From assembly GCF_041438865.1 (NCBI RefSeq), contig NZ_CP109450.1, positions 1,302,001-1,366,000 of the forward strand: a DNA stretch of 64,000 nucleotides, in the 5' to 3' direction. Both the position numbers and the translations under genes were made by a program. Below, one piece after another: positions 17,795 through 27,000 of this stretch. The notes under the pieces are model-generated. The model saw nothing but the letters and a program-made list of their open reading frames with translations, was not told the DNA's origin and did no database searches. How positions within the stretch are numbered: the first letter of the stretch is position 1; each line of letters opens with the position of its first letter. The DNA is from Streptomyces sp. NBC_01471. Lineage in GTDB: Bacteria > Actinomycetota > Actinomycetes > Streptomycetales > Streptomycetaceae.

Positions 17795-18893
17795 GCCAGG
17801 TCGGACTCGGGCCATTGGTGTGCGCAGGGGAAGTGTCGTTGTCCAGGGCGGTGTTCAGCGGCCCGGTGACCCTCGCGCTTGCCGCGCACCGGCTGGAGTG
17901 CCGACGAACCCGCTGGCTGCCCACGGCAGAGTTGCGTCTGCGCTACGCGACTGTGGACTTTGCCCACGCGGTTCTCGAATCCCCCGTGGCGATCGCCGCA
18001 GAGGGCGCCCTCTTCGAGTTCCCCGAGGGGCAGCCGGTGCCAGAGCAGGATCTCGCACGCACCCGCGACGCCGCAGTGCGGATGGCCTCACTGCGGGGAG
18101 TGGACACGGCCCATCTCGTCCTCGCCGACGTCGACCTGTCGAACTGCCTGTTCACCGGGGCCGTGCATCTCGACCAGGTGCGGCTGGAGGGTAACTGCAC
18201 CTTCGCCCAGGTCCCGCCCGGCACACACTGGCGGCGCTGGCACCCCATCCGTTTCGCCAAGCGGCGCACCCTCGCCGAAGAACACCACTGGCGTGCGAAC
18301 CAGCCAACAGCAGTCCAGGGTTGGAACACAGCGGAGGGTTCCGCATATGCCGGGCCATTGCAACTGGCCCCGGTCTACAGGGCACTGCGTAAGTCTTTCG
18401 AGGACGGGAAGCACGAGCCAGGGCAGCTGACTTCTACTACGGAGAACTGGAGATGCGCCGTCACGCCGACGACATTCCGAGGGGTGAGCGCGGTCTGCTC
18501 CACACGTACTGGCTGCTGTCCGGCTACGGCCTGCGTGCTTCCCGAGCCCTCGGCTGGCTCGCCGCCGCCATGCTGATCACCATCACGCTGCTGATGGGAT
18601 TCGGGCTACCCCAAGAGTCCCCGAAGCAGGAAGCGACTGGCACGGTGCCACCCGGTGGAGGCAGCGTCACCTTCGAGATCGAGAAGGACGCCCCGCGGAA
18701 CCCCACCGGGAACAGGTTCACCGACGAACGCTTCGAGAAGGCCCTGAACGTCACCCTCAACTCCGTGGTCTTCCGCTCCAGCGGGCAGGACCTGACCACC
18801 GTCGGCACCTACGTCGAAATGGCCTCCCGGCTCCTGGAGCCCACCCTCATCGCCCTCGCCGCCCTGGTCGTCCGCGGACGCATCAAACGCTGA
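17795..18893 (+). pseudogene. Pentapeptide-repeat-like membrane protein, truncated and frameshifted
   Basis: The frame from 17815 lacks a credible N-terminus and starts at the IS30 fragment end. It contains pentapeptide-type strands (LSRAVFSGPVTL; VDLSNCLFTGAVHL) and LQLAPVYRALRKSFEDGKHEPG. At about 18421 the GGG run needs one more G. The next frame then gives AADFYYGELEMRRHADDIPR, and two membrane segments follow (ALGWLAAAMLITITLLMGFG; LIALAALVVRGR) to the stop at 18893. The intact family is a Streptomyces pentapeptide-repeat membrane protein of unknown function. Both the 5' truncation and the frameshift disable it. Confidence 0.7.
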
Positions 18894-19070
18894 CCACTCA
18901 CCACCGGGCGCTCGGCAAACCGCAGCTTTGCCCATCACCTGCCGCGCCGCCCCGAAAAGCCGACTTGCACTCGCCCGTGCATGCATCGACTCAGTCTCAA
19001 CGGCAGACGCTCAACCTTCTGTGGAACAGAACATGACAAATAGAATTTTCAGGCTCATAGTTCGCTGAGT

Positions 19071-19084
19071 TAATATCGAATATA
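19071..19084 (+). promoter_or_regulatory. Possible -10 box of a leaderless transcript
   Basis: TAATAT at 19071-19076 ends 7 bp before ATG 19084, and no ribosome site precedes the ATG. This spacing fits transcription starting at or next to the start codon, a common arrangement in actinobacteria. The -35 region is weak. Confidence 0.35.
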
Positions 19085-19452
19085 TGAGCGAATGGTCGGC
19101 GGCCTCGGAGGCCGAGCTCCTTGAGTTCCATCGCCGAGTTCAGGTGCAGGATCTGGCTCGGATGGACCACTGGCTCGCCGAGGCGCGGCAGCGAGAGGCA
19201 GAGGAAGAGCTGCGCCGCGAGCGTGCGGCACAGCCCCCGCCCGAATGGATCGCCGCTCGCGACCGGGTTCAAGGAGCGGTCACCGTTCACACGACGCTCG
19301 GAGACCGCGCGGACATCTGCTGGGGGATCAACGTCGACTACATGCGCACCAAAGCCATCAACCGTGCGCAGGCCCTTCAGGCGCTGACAACCGACGGCGC
19401 GACGCCTTGCGAGAAGTGCCGGCCGGACACCGTCCTCGGGGTGCTGGAATGA
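19084..19452 (+). CDS. DUF6233-family protein
   Basis: The product has 122 residues: an N-terminal long charged helix (MDHWLAEARQREAEEELRRE), a middle PPPEWIAARDRV, and the closing CEKCRPDTVLGVLE. This layout matches the DUF6233 proteins that are abundant in Streptomyces. Their role is unknown; the paired Cys near the end may bind metal. The stop overlaps the next ATG. Confidence 0.8.
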   Translation: MSEWSAASEAELLEFHRRVQVQDLARMDHWLAEARQREAEEELRRERAAQPPPEWIAARDRVQGAVTVHTTLGDRADICWGINVDYMRTKAINRAQALQALTTDGATPCEKCRPDTVLGVLE

Positions 19453-19691
19453 CAGAGTCAGAGCACGCTGGAGGCACGACACCGCAGGTCACCGTGTATA
19501 CACCGCACCCGTCCGGCGGCCGCCGTGTACGTGCCGGCGCCGAAGACCTTGGGGTTGCCCACAACCGGAAGGACGTCTCCGAGTTCTTGCGCAGGGCGGG
19601 CCTGGAGGACGTAGACGAAGACCTCGTTGCGACGAGCCCACTGATCAGATGGCATGGTGGCGGTCCGGATGCCTGGCCAGTGTCCCAGTGA
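19449..19691 (+). CDS. Small coupled protein, unknown
   Basis: The product has 80 residues from ATG 19449, overlapping the DUF6233 stop. It contains VTVYTPHPSGGRRVR and an acidic segment EFLRRAGLEDVDEDLV. It seems to be the standard partner of the upstream gene. The IS1182-like element lies 50 bp downstream. Confidence 0.65.
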   Translation: MTESEHAGGTTPQVTVYTPHPSGGRRVRAGAEDLGVAHNRKDVSEFLRRAGLEDVDEDLVATSPLIRWHGGGPDAWPVSQ

Positions 19692-19777
19692 CCTCGTCCT
19701 CACCCTCGGCGCCCTCATTAGGAAGACGGCCCACACCCTCCTATGGGACGCTGTTGGCGAATAGGGTCTGTCGCGTG

Positions 19778-19820
19778 ACGTCGGCCTTCGAGACTCAGTT
19801 GTGGTCTCGAAGGCCGACGT
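19778..19820 (+). other. 17-bp hairpin in the IS leader
   Basis: ACGTCGGCCTTCGAGAC (19778-19794) and its exact complement (19804-19820) flank a 9-base loop, between the left IS end and the transposase start. Such hairpins in IS leaders often block read-through from outside promoters or sequester the ribosome site. Confidence 0.7.
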
Positions 19821-19841
19821 TGCTGTTTGGGGTGGGTACGC

Positions 19842-21506
19842 GTGTCGATGAGGCCGCAGGTGTCGGGAGACGTTCCGGTGGAGACCGTGCGGGTGGCACG
19901 GGCTGCGTTTCCGAAGGGCAGCCTGGCAATCAGGGTCCGGGACGAACTGGGGGCGCTGTTCCAGGACGAGGACTTCGCCGGTCTGTTCCCGGTGCGGGGC
20001 AAGAATGCCTGGTCACCAGGCCGGCTGGCTGTGGTGCTGGTGTTGCAGTTCGTGGAGAACCTGACGGACCGGCAGGCCGCCGAGGCGGTGCGGGCACGGA
20101 TCGACTGGAAGTACGCGCTCGGACTGGAACTCACCGACCCGGGCTTCGACTACTCGGTTCTCTCGGAGTTCAGGGACCGGCTGATCGGTGCGGACGGCGG
20201 CCGGGAGATCCTGGACGGCATTCTGACCGCGGCCCGGCTTCGGGGACTGATCACCGCCGCCGGCAGAGCACGGACAGACTCCACGCACGTGCTGTCTGCG
20301 GTGCGTGAGCTGAACCAGCTTGAGCTGGTTGCGGAGAGTCTGCGGGCAGCCCTGAACGCGGTGGCCCGCGCCGAGCCGGGCTGGCTGAGTGAGTGTGCCC
20401 GGCCGGACTGGTTCAGGCACTATGCCACCCGCGCCGAGGAATCCCGTTTCCCCAAGGACCGAACCAAGCGCACGCGGGTCTACGAGCGGATCGGCGCCGA
20501 CGGCATGCACCTGTTGCGGAAGATCTGGGCGGACGATGCTCCGCCAGGACTACAGAAACTGCCCGAGGCGGAGATCCTGCGGCAGGTGTGGATCCAGCAC
20601 TTCCACCTGGTCGACGGCGAGGTGGCTCGTCGAGGCCCAAAAGACCGTCCGCCGGGCGCCACGCGCCTGGCCACCCCGTATGACCCCGAGGCCCGCAACG
20701 GTGGGAAGAGGGACGTGTTCTGGGACGGCTACAAGGTCCATCTGACCGAGACCTGCGAGCCGGATACCGTCCACTTCATCACCAACGTCGCCACCACGAC
20801 CGGTGAGGTCAGCGATGACCGCATGGCCGCTGTCGTCCACCGTGCCCTCGCCGGACGGGACCTGCTGCCCGGTGAGCACTGGGTGGACACCGGCTATGCC
20901 AACGGTCCCGCGATGAGCGCAGCCCGCCAGGATCACGGCGTGGACCTGCACGGACCGCTCAAAGCCGTCACTTCCGCCCAGTCCAGAGGTGAAGCGGCCT
21001 TCGGACAGGATGCGTTCAGCATCGACTGGGACCAGCAACAGGTGACGTGTCCGGGCACTCACACCAGCACTGTGTGGCGTCAGGCCATGTCACAGCGAGG
21101 GACGCCGGTCATCCGCGTCCAGTTCTCCCCACGCGACTGCACCCCCTGCCCGCAGCGGCCCGACTGCATCAAATCGAAGCCCGGCAGCCGCAAGCTCATC
21201 CGCCGCGACCTCACCCTGCGGCCCCGCAACGAGTACGACACCATCCACCAGGCCCGGACTCTCCAGCAGACCGATGGCTGGAAGGCCCGTTACAAGATCC
21301 GTGCCGGGGTCGAGGGCACCATCTCCCAAGGCGTCCTCGCCCAGGGCCTGCGCAGATCCCGCTACCGGGGCCTGGCCAAGACCAGCCTTCAGCACCAGTT
21401 CACCGGCGCGGCGATCAACCTCGTCCGCATCGACGCCCATCTCACCGGGACACCACACGCCCGCACCCGCACCAGCCACCTGGCAGTACTTCGCCCCACC
21501 GAATGA
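19842..21506 (+). CDS. IS1182-family transposase
   Basis: The product has about 554 residues from GTG 19842 after a GGGGTGGG ribosome site (ATG 19848 is an alternative). The N-terminal DUF772-like region has SPGRLAVVLVLQFVENLTDR and WKYALGLELTDPGFDYSVLS. The DDE transposase part includes ARTDSTHVLSAVREL, the Asp of VFWDGYKVHLTE, LPGEHWVDTGYANG, a CxxCPQRPDC segment and the Glu of RAGVEGTISQGV. Full length, with no frameshift. Confidence 0.9.
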   Translation: MSMRPQVSGDVPVETVRVARAAFPKGSLAIRVRDELGALFQDEDFAGLFPVRGKNAWSPGRLAVVLVLQFVENLTDRQAAEAVRARIDWKYALGLELTDPGFDYSVLSEFRDRLIGADGGREILDGILTAARLRGLITAAGRARTDSTHVLSAVRELNQLELVAESLRAALNAVARAEPGWLSECARPDWFRHYATRAEESRFPKDRTKRTRVYERIGADGMHLLRKIWADDAPPGLQKLPEAEILRQVWIQHFHLVDGEVARRGPKDRPPGATRLATPYDPEARNGGKRDVFWDGYKVHLTETCEPDTVHFITNVATTTGEVSDDRMAAVVHRALAGRDLLPGEHWVDTGYANGPAMSAARQDHGVDLHGPLKAVTSAQSRGEAAFGQDAFSIDWDQQQVTCPGTHTSTVWRQAMSQRGTPVIRVQFSPRDCTPCPQRPDCIKSKPGSRKLIRRDLTLRPRNEYDTIHQARTLQQTDGWKARYKIRAGVEGTISQGVLAQGLRRSRYRGLAKTSLQHQFTGAAINLVRIDAHLTGTPHARTRTSHLAVLRPTE

Positions 21507-21520
21507 CATCGGTGGGGCGA
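21491..21520. terminator. 12-bp hairpin at the transposase stop
   Basis: TCGCCCCACCGA (21491-21502) and its exact complement (21509-21520) enclose a 6-base loop. The stop codon sits in the loop. This is a probable transcription terminator of the IS. Confidence 0.7.
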
Positions 21521-21615
21521 AGCAAGGCCCATTCGCCAACAGCGTCCCTCCTATGGGCATGGGCCGTCGTCGCGCATGACACGTTGCCAATCGATCTCAG
21601 CGGACCGTTGGATTT

Positions 21616-23151
21616 TCAGCCGATCGACGGCCACATGCTGGTGCGGGTGCCGAGCTTGCCCTTGCCGTCTCCCGGGTAGATGAAGAGGCCGCTGGCGGTG
21701 TTCATGGCGGCGATGTCGGCCTTGCCGTCGCCGTTGAAGTCGCCGCCCATGATGACGGGGATGGTGCTCCAGCCGTTGTCGGTCCACATGTTGTTGCTGA
21801 AGTCGAGCATGCCCGCGGTGTTGCCGGTGTAGAGGTCGAGCGCCCCAGCCTGGGATATCGCGGCAACGTCATTGCGCTTGTCGGAGTTGAAGTCGTCCGA
21901 GGCGACCAGGCGCTTGTCCCAGGTCTGGTCCTTCCACATCTCCTTGCGGGTGCCGTCCAGAACGCCGTTGGCGGCCGTCGGGTAGGAGAAGATGCCGCCG
22001 TTGGGGGAGATGCCGACGAGTCCGTCACGGGTCGCGCCGTTGCTGCGGAAGGTCGCGATGTCCGGGAAGCCGCCCCAGGAGGTGTCCTTCCACATCTTCA
22101 GCGGCGAGCCCAGGGTGCCGTTGCGGGTGCCCGGGTGCATGACGAAGTCCCCGGCCTCGTTGAGCGCGGCGATGTCGCCGAAGCCGTCGCCGTTGAAGTC
22201 GCCGCCGAAGATCCGCTTCTTGTGGACCCAACTGCCGTCGTGCGCCCACAGCTCGCGCCCGTACTCCAGGGTGCCGTTGGCGGTGGTGTAGAAGGCGTGC
22301 AGGTTCCCGTCCTTGAGGACGGCGGCGATGTCGGGACGCCCGTCGCCGTTGAAGTCAGCGGTGGTCATCACGTTGGTGACATCGGCATGCTTGGTGGCAA
22401 GCCGGTTCTTGGCCACCCAGCTGGCGAGGTCGTCGACGCGGGTGTCGATGGCGTCGGTACGGGTCTCAGCCGCGTCGACTCCCCAGCAGCCGCCCTGCCA
22501 GGAGCGGGAGTTGATGCCAACCAGCTCGACCTTGCCGTTATTGGTGGCCAGTGCAGGGGCGCCGGAGTCACCGGCGCAGATGGTGGCACCGTCCTTGCCT
22601 GCCAGGGGCAGGTTGCTGGTGCTGGGTGTGCCGACGGTGAAGGTTCCTGTGTGCATCTTCAGCGGCGACCACTCGTCCTTGGTACGACCGTAGCCAGCCA
22701 CGGTCACATCGGTGCCGGCCGCCGGAGCCTGCGGCGCGATGTCCAACGGGGTGGCGGTGGTGACGGGCTTGTCGAGACGGGCAAGGGTCACGTCGCGGTC
22801 GGCGCGCGGCACCAGCTGTACAACGTTGCGGACCTCCCCGGCGGTGGAGGCCAAGTCGGTCCGGCCGATGGTCGCCTTCGTGGCCGTGGTGGGGGCGCCT
22901 GAGGCGGGCTTTCCATCGGCGGAGAAGCAAGTGGCGGAAGTGAGCAGCCACTGGGCGTCGACGAGGACACCGGAGCAGGTGCGGTCGCCGTCCCCGATGT
23001 CGATGCGGGCGGTGAATGCGGAGGCCTGGGCGGCGGCTTCACTGCCAGTGACGGCCTGAGCGGGCAGGGCGCCAAGAACGCCCGACAGAAGGGAACCGGC
23101 CAGCAGGCTCGTCAACAGAGCTGCGCGGTTGAGGTTGTTGGCCACGTGCAA
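21616..23151 (-). CDS. Secreted trypsin-fold (S1) protein with FG-GAP/VCBS repeats, catalytic His replaced
   Basis: The protein has 511 residues. Residues 1-33 are a Sec signal peptide ending ALPAQA. Residues 40-250 form an S1 fold with CSGVLVDAQWLLTSATCF, DVTLARL and CAGDSGAPAL. The Asp (about 120) and Ser (about 196) of the triad are present, but the His of the usual TAAHC is Thr (residue 74). Residues 265-511 carry seven-bladed-propeller-type repeats with calcium-binding DFNGDGRPD-like loops. The protein is exported and probably binds a ligand or inhibitor rather than cutting peptides, unless another group substitutes. Confidence 0.85.
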   Translation of the reverse strand: MHVANNLNRAALLTSLLAGSLLSGVLGALPAQAVTGSEAAAQASAFTARIDIGDGDRTCSGVLVDAQWLLTSATCFSADGKPASGAPTTATKATIGRTDLASTAGEVRNVVQLVPRADRDVTLARLDKPVTTATPLDIAPQAPAAGTDVTVAGYGRTKDEWSPLKMHTGTFTVGTPSTSNLPLAGKDGATICAGDSGAPALATNNGKVELVGINSRSWQGGCWGVDAAETRTDAIDTRVDDLASWVAKNRLATKHADVTNVMTTADFNGDGRPDIAAVLKDGNLHAFYTTANGTLEYGRELWAHDGSWVHKKRIFGGDFNGDGFGDIAALNEAGDFVMHPGTRNGTLGSPLKMWKDTSWGGFPDIATFRSNGATRDGLVGISPNGGIFSYPTAANGVLDGTRKEMWKDQTWDKRLVASDDFNSDKRNDVAAISQAGALDLYTGNTAGMLDFSNNMWTDNGWSTIPVIMGGDFNGDGKADIAAMNTASGLFIYPGDGKGKLGTRTSMWPSIG

Positions 23152-23223
23152 GGTGATCCGATCGAGCTCAAGGGAGGGAGATGGGGACGCTGTGACAGCG
23201 ACGAAACGCGGTGGTGGTGAAGG

Positions 23224-23727
23224 TCAGCTGGTGACGCGCAACTCGACGAGTACGGAGCGCAGACCCGAGTCACCGGCCTCGCCCATGGGTGTGTAGTCGT
23301 TTGCCGGAGCCTTCACGACGTTCTCCTTGCCATCGGCAGTCAGCGTCGCTGTAACCGGATGCGCCTCGGTCCACACGCCAAATGCATCCGGAAGCTCGAG
23401 CGTCAGCAGGCCCTTGGAGCCGTGAACGGTGAAGCAGAAGTTCGTCGCAGCCACGCGCGACTTGACCATGATGTCGTACGGCTGCGCGCAGTCGCTCAAC
23501 ACGATGTGACCGTCGCCGCGTTTGAGGACGATCTGCCGGTCAGCCGCAATCTTGTCGGCGCCCGGGTAGTCAAACGTCTCGACCGTCGTGGGCATGTCCG
23601 CAGCCGCTGTCGCGGTGGCTGCCTGTGGCTCGGCGTTCGCCGTGTTCAGCGCAAGCAGGCCAGCGGACGCAGTCAGAGCACCAATGATGCTCGCAAAAAG
23701 TGCCTTTCGGGCACGGGTTATCGCCAC
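23224..23727 (-). CDS. Secreted hypothetical protein
   Basis: I chose GTG 23727 (after a GGAAGGCAGAA ribosome site), giving 167 residues. An ATG at 23817 would add 30 residues before the signal sequence. Residues 1-32 form a signal peptide (ALFASIIGALTASAGLLAL, ANA). The mature part has a beta-rich pattern, two Cys that could pair (DCAQPYD and NFCFTVHGSKG) and no known active site. It lies 73 bp upstream of the S1 protein gene on the same strand, so co-export is likely. Confidence 0.75.
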   Translation of the reverse strand: MAITRARKALFASIIGALTASAGLLALNTANAEPQAATATAAADMPTTVETFDYPGADKIAADRQIVLKRGDGHIVLSDCAQPYDIMVKSRVAATNFCFTVHGSKGLLTLELPDAFGVWTEAHPVTATLTADGKENVVKAPANDYTPMGEAGDSGLRSVLVELRVTS

Positions 23728-24017
23728 TTCTGCCTTCCAGTTGGGATTGAGGGACTCCACGAAACCCACGTAATTTTCACAAGTAAAGCACATGTAAGCT
23801 ACGGCAGCCCTCAACATCTAGCAGCTCAGGGGATGTTGTGGAGCAGATGGGCCGCTCGTAAGGTGCCAAGTTTTACTTCGACAATTAATTCCCATTGCAG
23901 TCCATATCCACCAATGCGGACATTTCTTGCTTCGGTAACTAAACCGCGGCTCGTCTTCTGTTGTGGCTCATGCGGGGCGTGCACGGTCTCCGTGCACGCC
24001 GAGAGAGAGGAGACAGA
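23728..24017. promoter_or_regulatory. Divergent promoter region with 10-bp palindrome
   Basis: This 290-bp AT-richer spacer separates the secreted protein (minus) from the ALF toxin gene (plus). It contains GCGTGCACGG (23977-23986) and its exact complement (23990-23999) around TCT, 19 bp upstream of the toxin GTG. The hairpin could be an operator or an mRNA structure near the ribosome site. Confidence 0.5.
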
Positions 24018-27000
24018 GTGGCAAGACAACCACTCACATCGGCGGGACAGCCGATGCGTTTCGCACAGAGAGGCCCTGCAAAGAGGCGGATACCCGCCTT
24101 GCGCAGTGCCGTCACGGTCCTCCTGCCCGCGGCCCTGTTCGCCGGTCTGCTGGGATCGGCGGCGCCGGCCTTTGCCGGCACCGATGAGGACGGCCTCCTC
24201 ATCCCGTCGGCACGATCCGAGGCTGTCGACTACTGGACGACGGGAGGTGCTGGCGTCAAGGAGGCCGCCGAACAGGCATTGCTGGGTTCGGATGAGGACA
24301 TCAAGAAGTTCCTCGATGACGCACCAAAGATCCAGTACGACGACGACTACGTGGACGCCAGCCGCGTCATCAACGCGGGCGGTCCGGCCGTGCAGGATGC
24401 GGCCAAGGCGGCGCTGCTGGGTACGCCGGACGATCTGCATGCCTTCTTGAAGGACGGTTGGAAGGCGCCGCTGGCACAGGACCAGCAGGTCGAAGCTTCC
24501 AAGGTCATTAACTATGGCGGCGCCGGTGTACAGGCAGCTGGCAAGGCCGCATTGCAGGGTAGCGCCGCTGACATCGAGAAGTTCCTCGATACGGGCCAGT
24601 ACGACGCGCGGGAGACCGACAACGAGGTCGCGGTCTCCAAGCTCATCAACTCCGGCGGTCCCAATGTGAAAGCGGCAGGCAAGCTCGCGCTGCAGGGTAC
24701 GCCGGACGACATCGATGAGTTCCTTGAGGTCGGCCAGTTCACGGCCCGCGACCGCGACCAGGAACACGCCACAATTGAGCAGCTGACCGAGCAGGCCGAG
24801 GCGGCGGGCAAGCAGGCCCAGGAGGCAACCGACAAGGCTGAGGCCGACTCGGCCAAGGCCATCGCGGCCGCCGCCCAGGCGGAGAAGGCCGCGGCGAAGG
24901 CCGCGAAGGAAACCGCGGCGGCCAAGAACGACTCGAAGATGGCCGCTTACAAGGCCAAGCAGGCAGCAGACGCGGCCCGGCAAGCGGCTGCGGCGGCGCA
25001 GACCGCGATCGGTGCAGCCAACGAGGCCACCCACTCTGCGCGCATCGCGGCGCTCGCCGCTGCGCAGACCGCTTCGGCCGCGGCAGTGGCCGCGGACGCG
25101 GCGGAGGACGCCTACAACTCCGCCATCGCCGCGGGCAAGGACAAGGGCCAGGCGGGGGCCGCAGCAGAGCAGGCTAAGAAGGCCCGCGCCGCCGCCGGCA
25201 TGGCGAAGAAGTCCGGTCTGGCCGCGCAGAAGGCGGGCGACGCTTCCAAGGCCGCCGCCAACGCGGCCAAGGCAGCGCGCAGCGCCGGTGGGAATGCCGA
25301 CGCGGCTGCCGAATCGGCAGATGAGGCCGACGCCGCCGCCGAGGCTGCGGGAATCCACTCCGGTGAGGCCAAGGCCGCCGCGGCAGAGACGCGCCGTCAT
25401 GCTTCCGAGGCAAATCGCGCCGCGGATGCCGCCGAAGCGCTGGCCAACAAATCGGCCGCGGCAGCCTACGAGGCCCGCGACTACGCCAACTCTGCTGCAG
25501 AGCACGCCGACAAGGCCGCAGATGCCGCAGATGCGGCGGCCAAGTTCGCCGGGACCGCCGCTGAAGCGGCGAAATTGGCCACGACGCACGCGGCCGCGGC
25601 CAAGGACGCGGCCGACACCGCCACGAACGCAGCCGGCACTGCGCACAAGGTGTTCGGCATCGCCCGGGAGGCTGAGGCGGAGGATCTGATCACCCGCACC
25701 AACGCCGCGATCGAGTTGGCAAAGACACAAGATCTGAGCACGAATCAGGCCGGTTCTGAGACAGCTGGCCTCGTTGTCCAGGCTAGGCAGCTCGACGACG
25801 CCCAGACGGCCCTGGCCGCCGAGGCAGCCAAGCCCGACGCTGACACTGCGGCGCTCGCCGCCAAGGGACGTCAACTCGCCCTGGACGCGATGAAGTCTCG
25901 TGGTCCCTGGGTGCGTCAGGCCGCCGCCGATGCCCTTGCTGGCTCCGATGAGGACGTCCTCACATTCCTGCGCACAGGCTGGGACCAGGCCAAGCAGCAG
26001 GAGACCCGTGACGCCGTCACCGATCTGAGCACCAACAGCCCGTACGAAAGCGTGCGCACGGCTGCCGCCGCCGCGCTCGAAGGAGACAACAAGACAGTCA
26101 GCGGCTTCTTCACCACCGGTCAGTACGACGCCGGTGTGGTCGACATGGAGGTCGAGGTCTCCAAACTCGTCAACGCCGGCGGGCCAGGGGTTCAAGAGAA
26201 CGGGAAGGCTGCCCTCGCAGACGGCAGCGGTAAGGCACTGGCGGCCTTCCTTGCGAGCGGCCAGTACAGCGCCCGCAACGCCGACGAGCAAGTCGAAGCA
26301 TCCAAGCTGGTCAACGACGGCGGACCGGAAGTTCAGGCAGCTGCGAAGGTGGCCATAGCCGGTCCCGCCGATGCGCTTCACGACTTCATAACCGTCGGGC
26401 AGTACATGGCCGAGCGTCAAGACCAGCTCGCCGCAACCCATGTCGCACAGGTCACGGGCCTGGTCGCCCAGGCCGACGCGATCTCCGCTACGGCACAGCA
26501 GAACAGCTGGCTGGCCGCCAAGGCTGCATTCGAAGCCAACGGCGCCGCTGGCGAGGCACAGGACGCAGCGACGCGCGCCCACGACTCTGCAGTGAAGGCA
26601 TCTGGGTACGCCCACGACGCGGACACATCCGCCGACAAGGCACAGGTCAGCGCCAACAACGCCGCAAAGTCCGCCACCACCGCACGCAACGCCGCTGCCA
26701 CCGCCGACCGGGCTGCCGCAGACGCCAATGAATCCGCAGCCCAGGCGCAGTGGTCCGCCAACTACGCCTACACATCGGCCGCCTCCGCCAACAGCTCCGC
26801 AGCTCAGGCAAAGCAAGACTCCCTCGCCGCAGGCAAGAGTGCCAACGCGGCCAAGGCTGACGCCAGTGCCGCATGGCAGAGGACCATCGACCTGCGCAAC
26901 CAGGAGGAAGCCGCAGCCAGCAAGGCGGCAGCAGCAGCACGGAAGCAAGAGGCAGAGGCCGCCAAGAAACCACGCTGCGTCCCTCGGTACAGGGAGGGGG

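Larger units (their letters stand above)
19745..21548 (+). mobile_element. Complete IS1182-family insertion sequence
   Basis: The element is 1804 bp long. The left end GGGACGCTGTTGGCGAAT is repeated inverted at the right end (21531-21548). It is flanked by the 6-bp direct repeat TCCTAT (19739-19744 and 21549-21554), a target-site duplication. It carries one intact transposase gene. Perfect ends plus the duplication indicate a recent, probably functional insertion. Confidence 0.9.
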
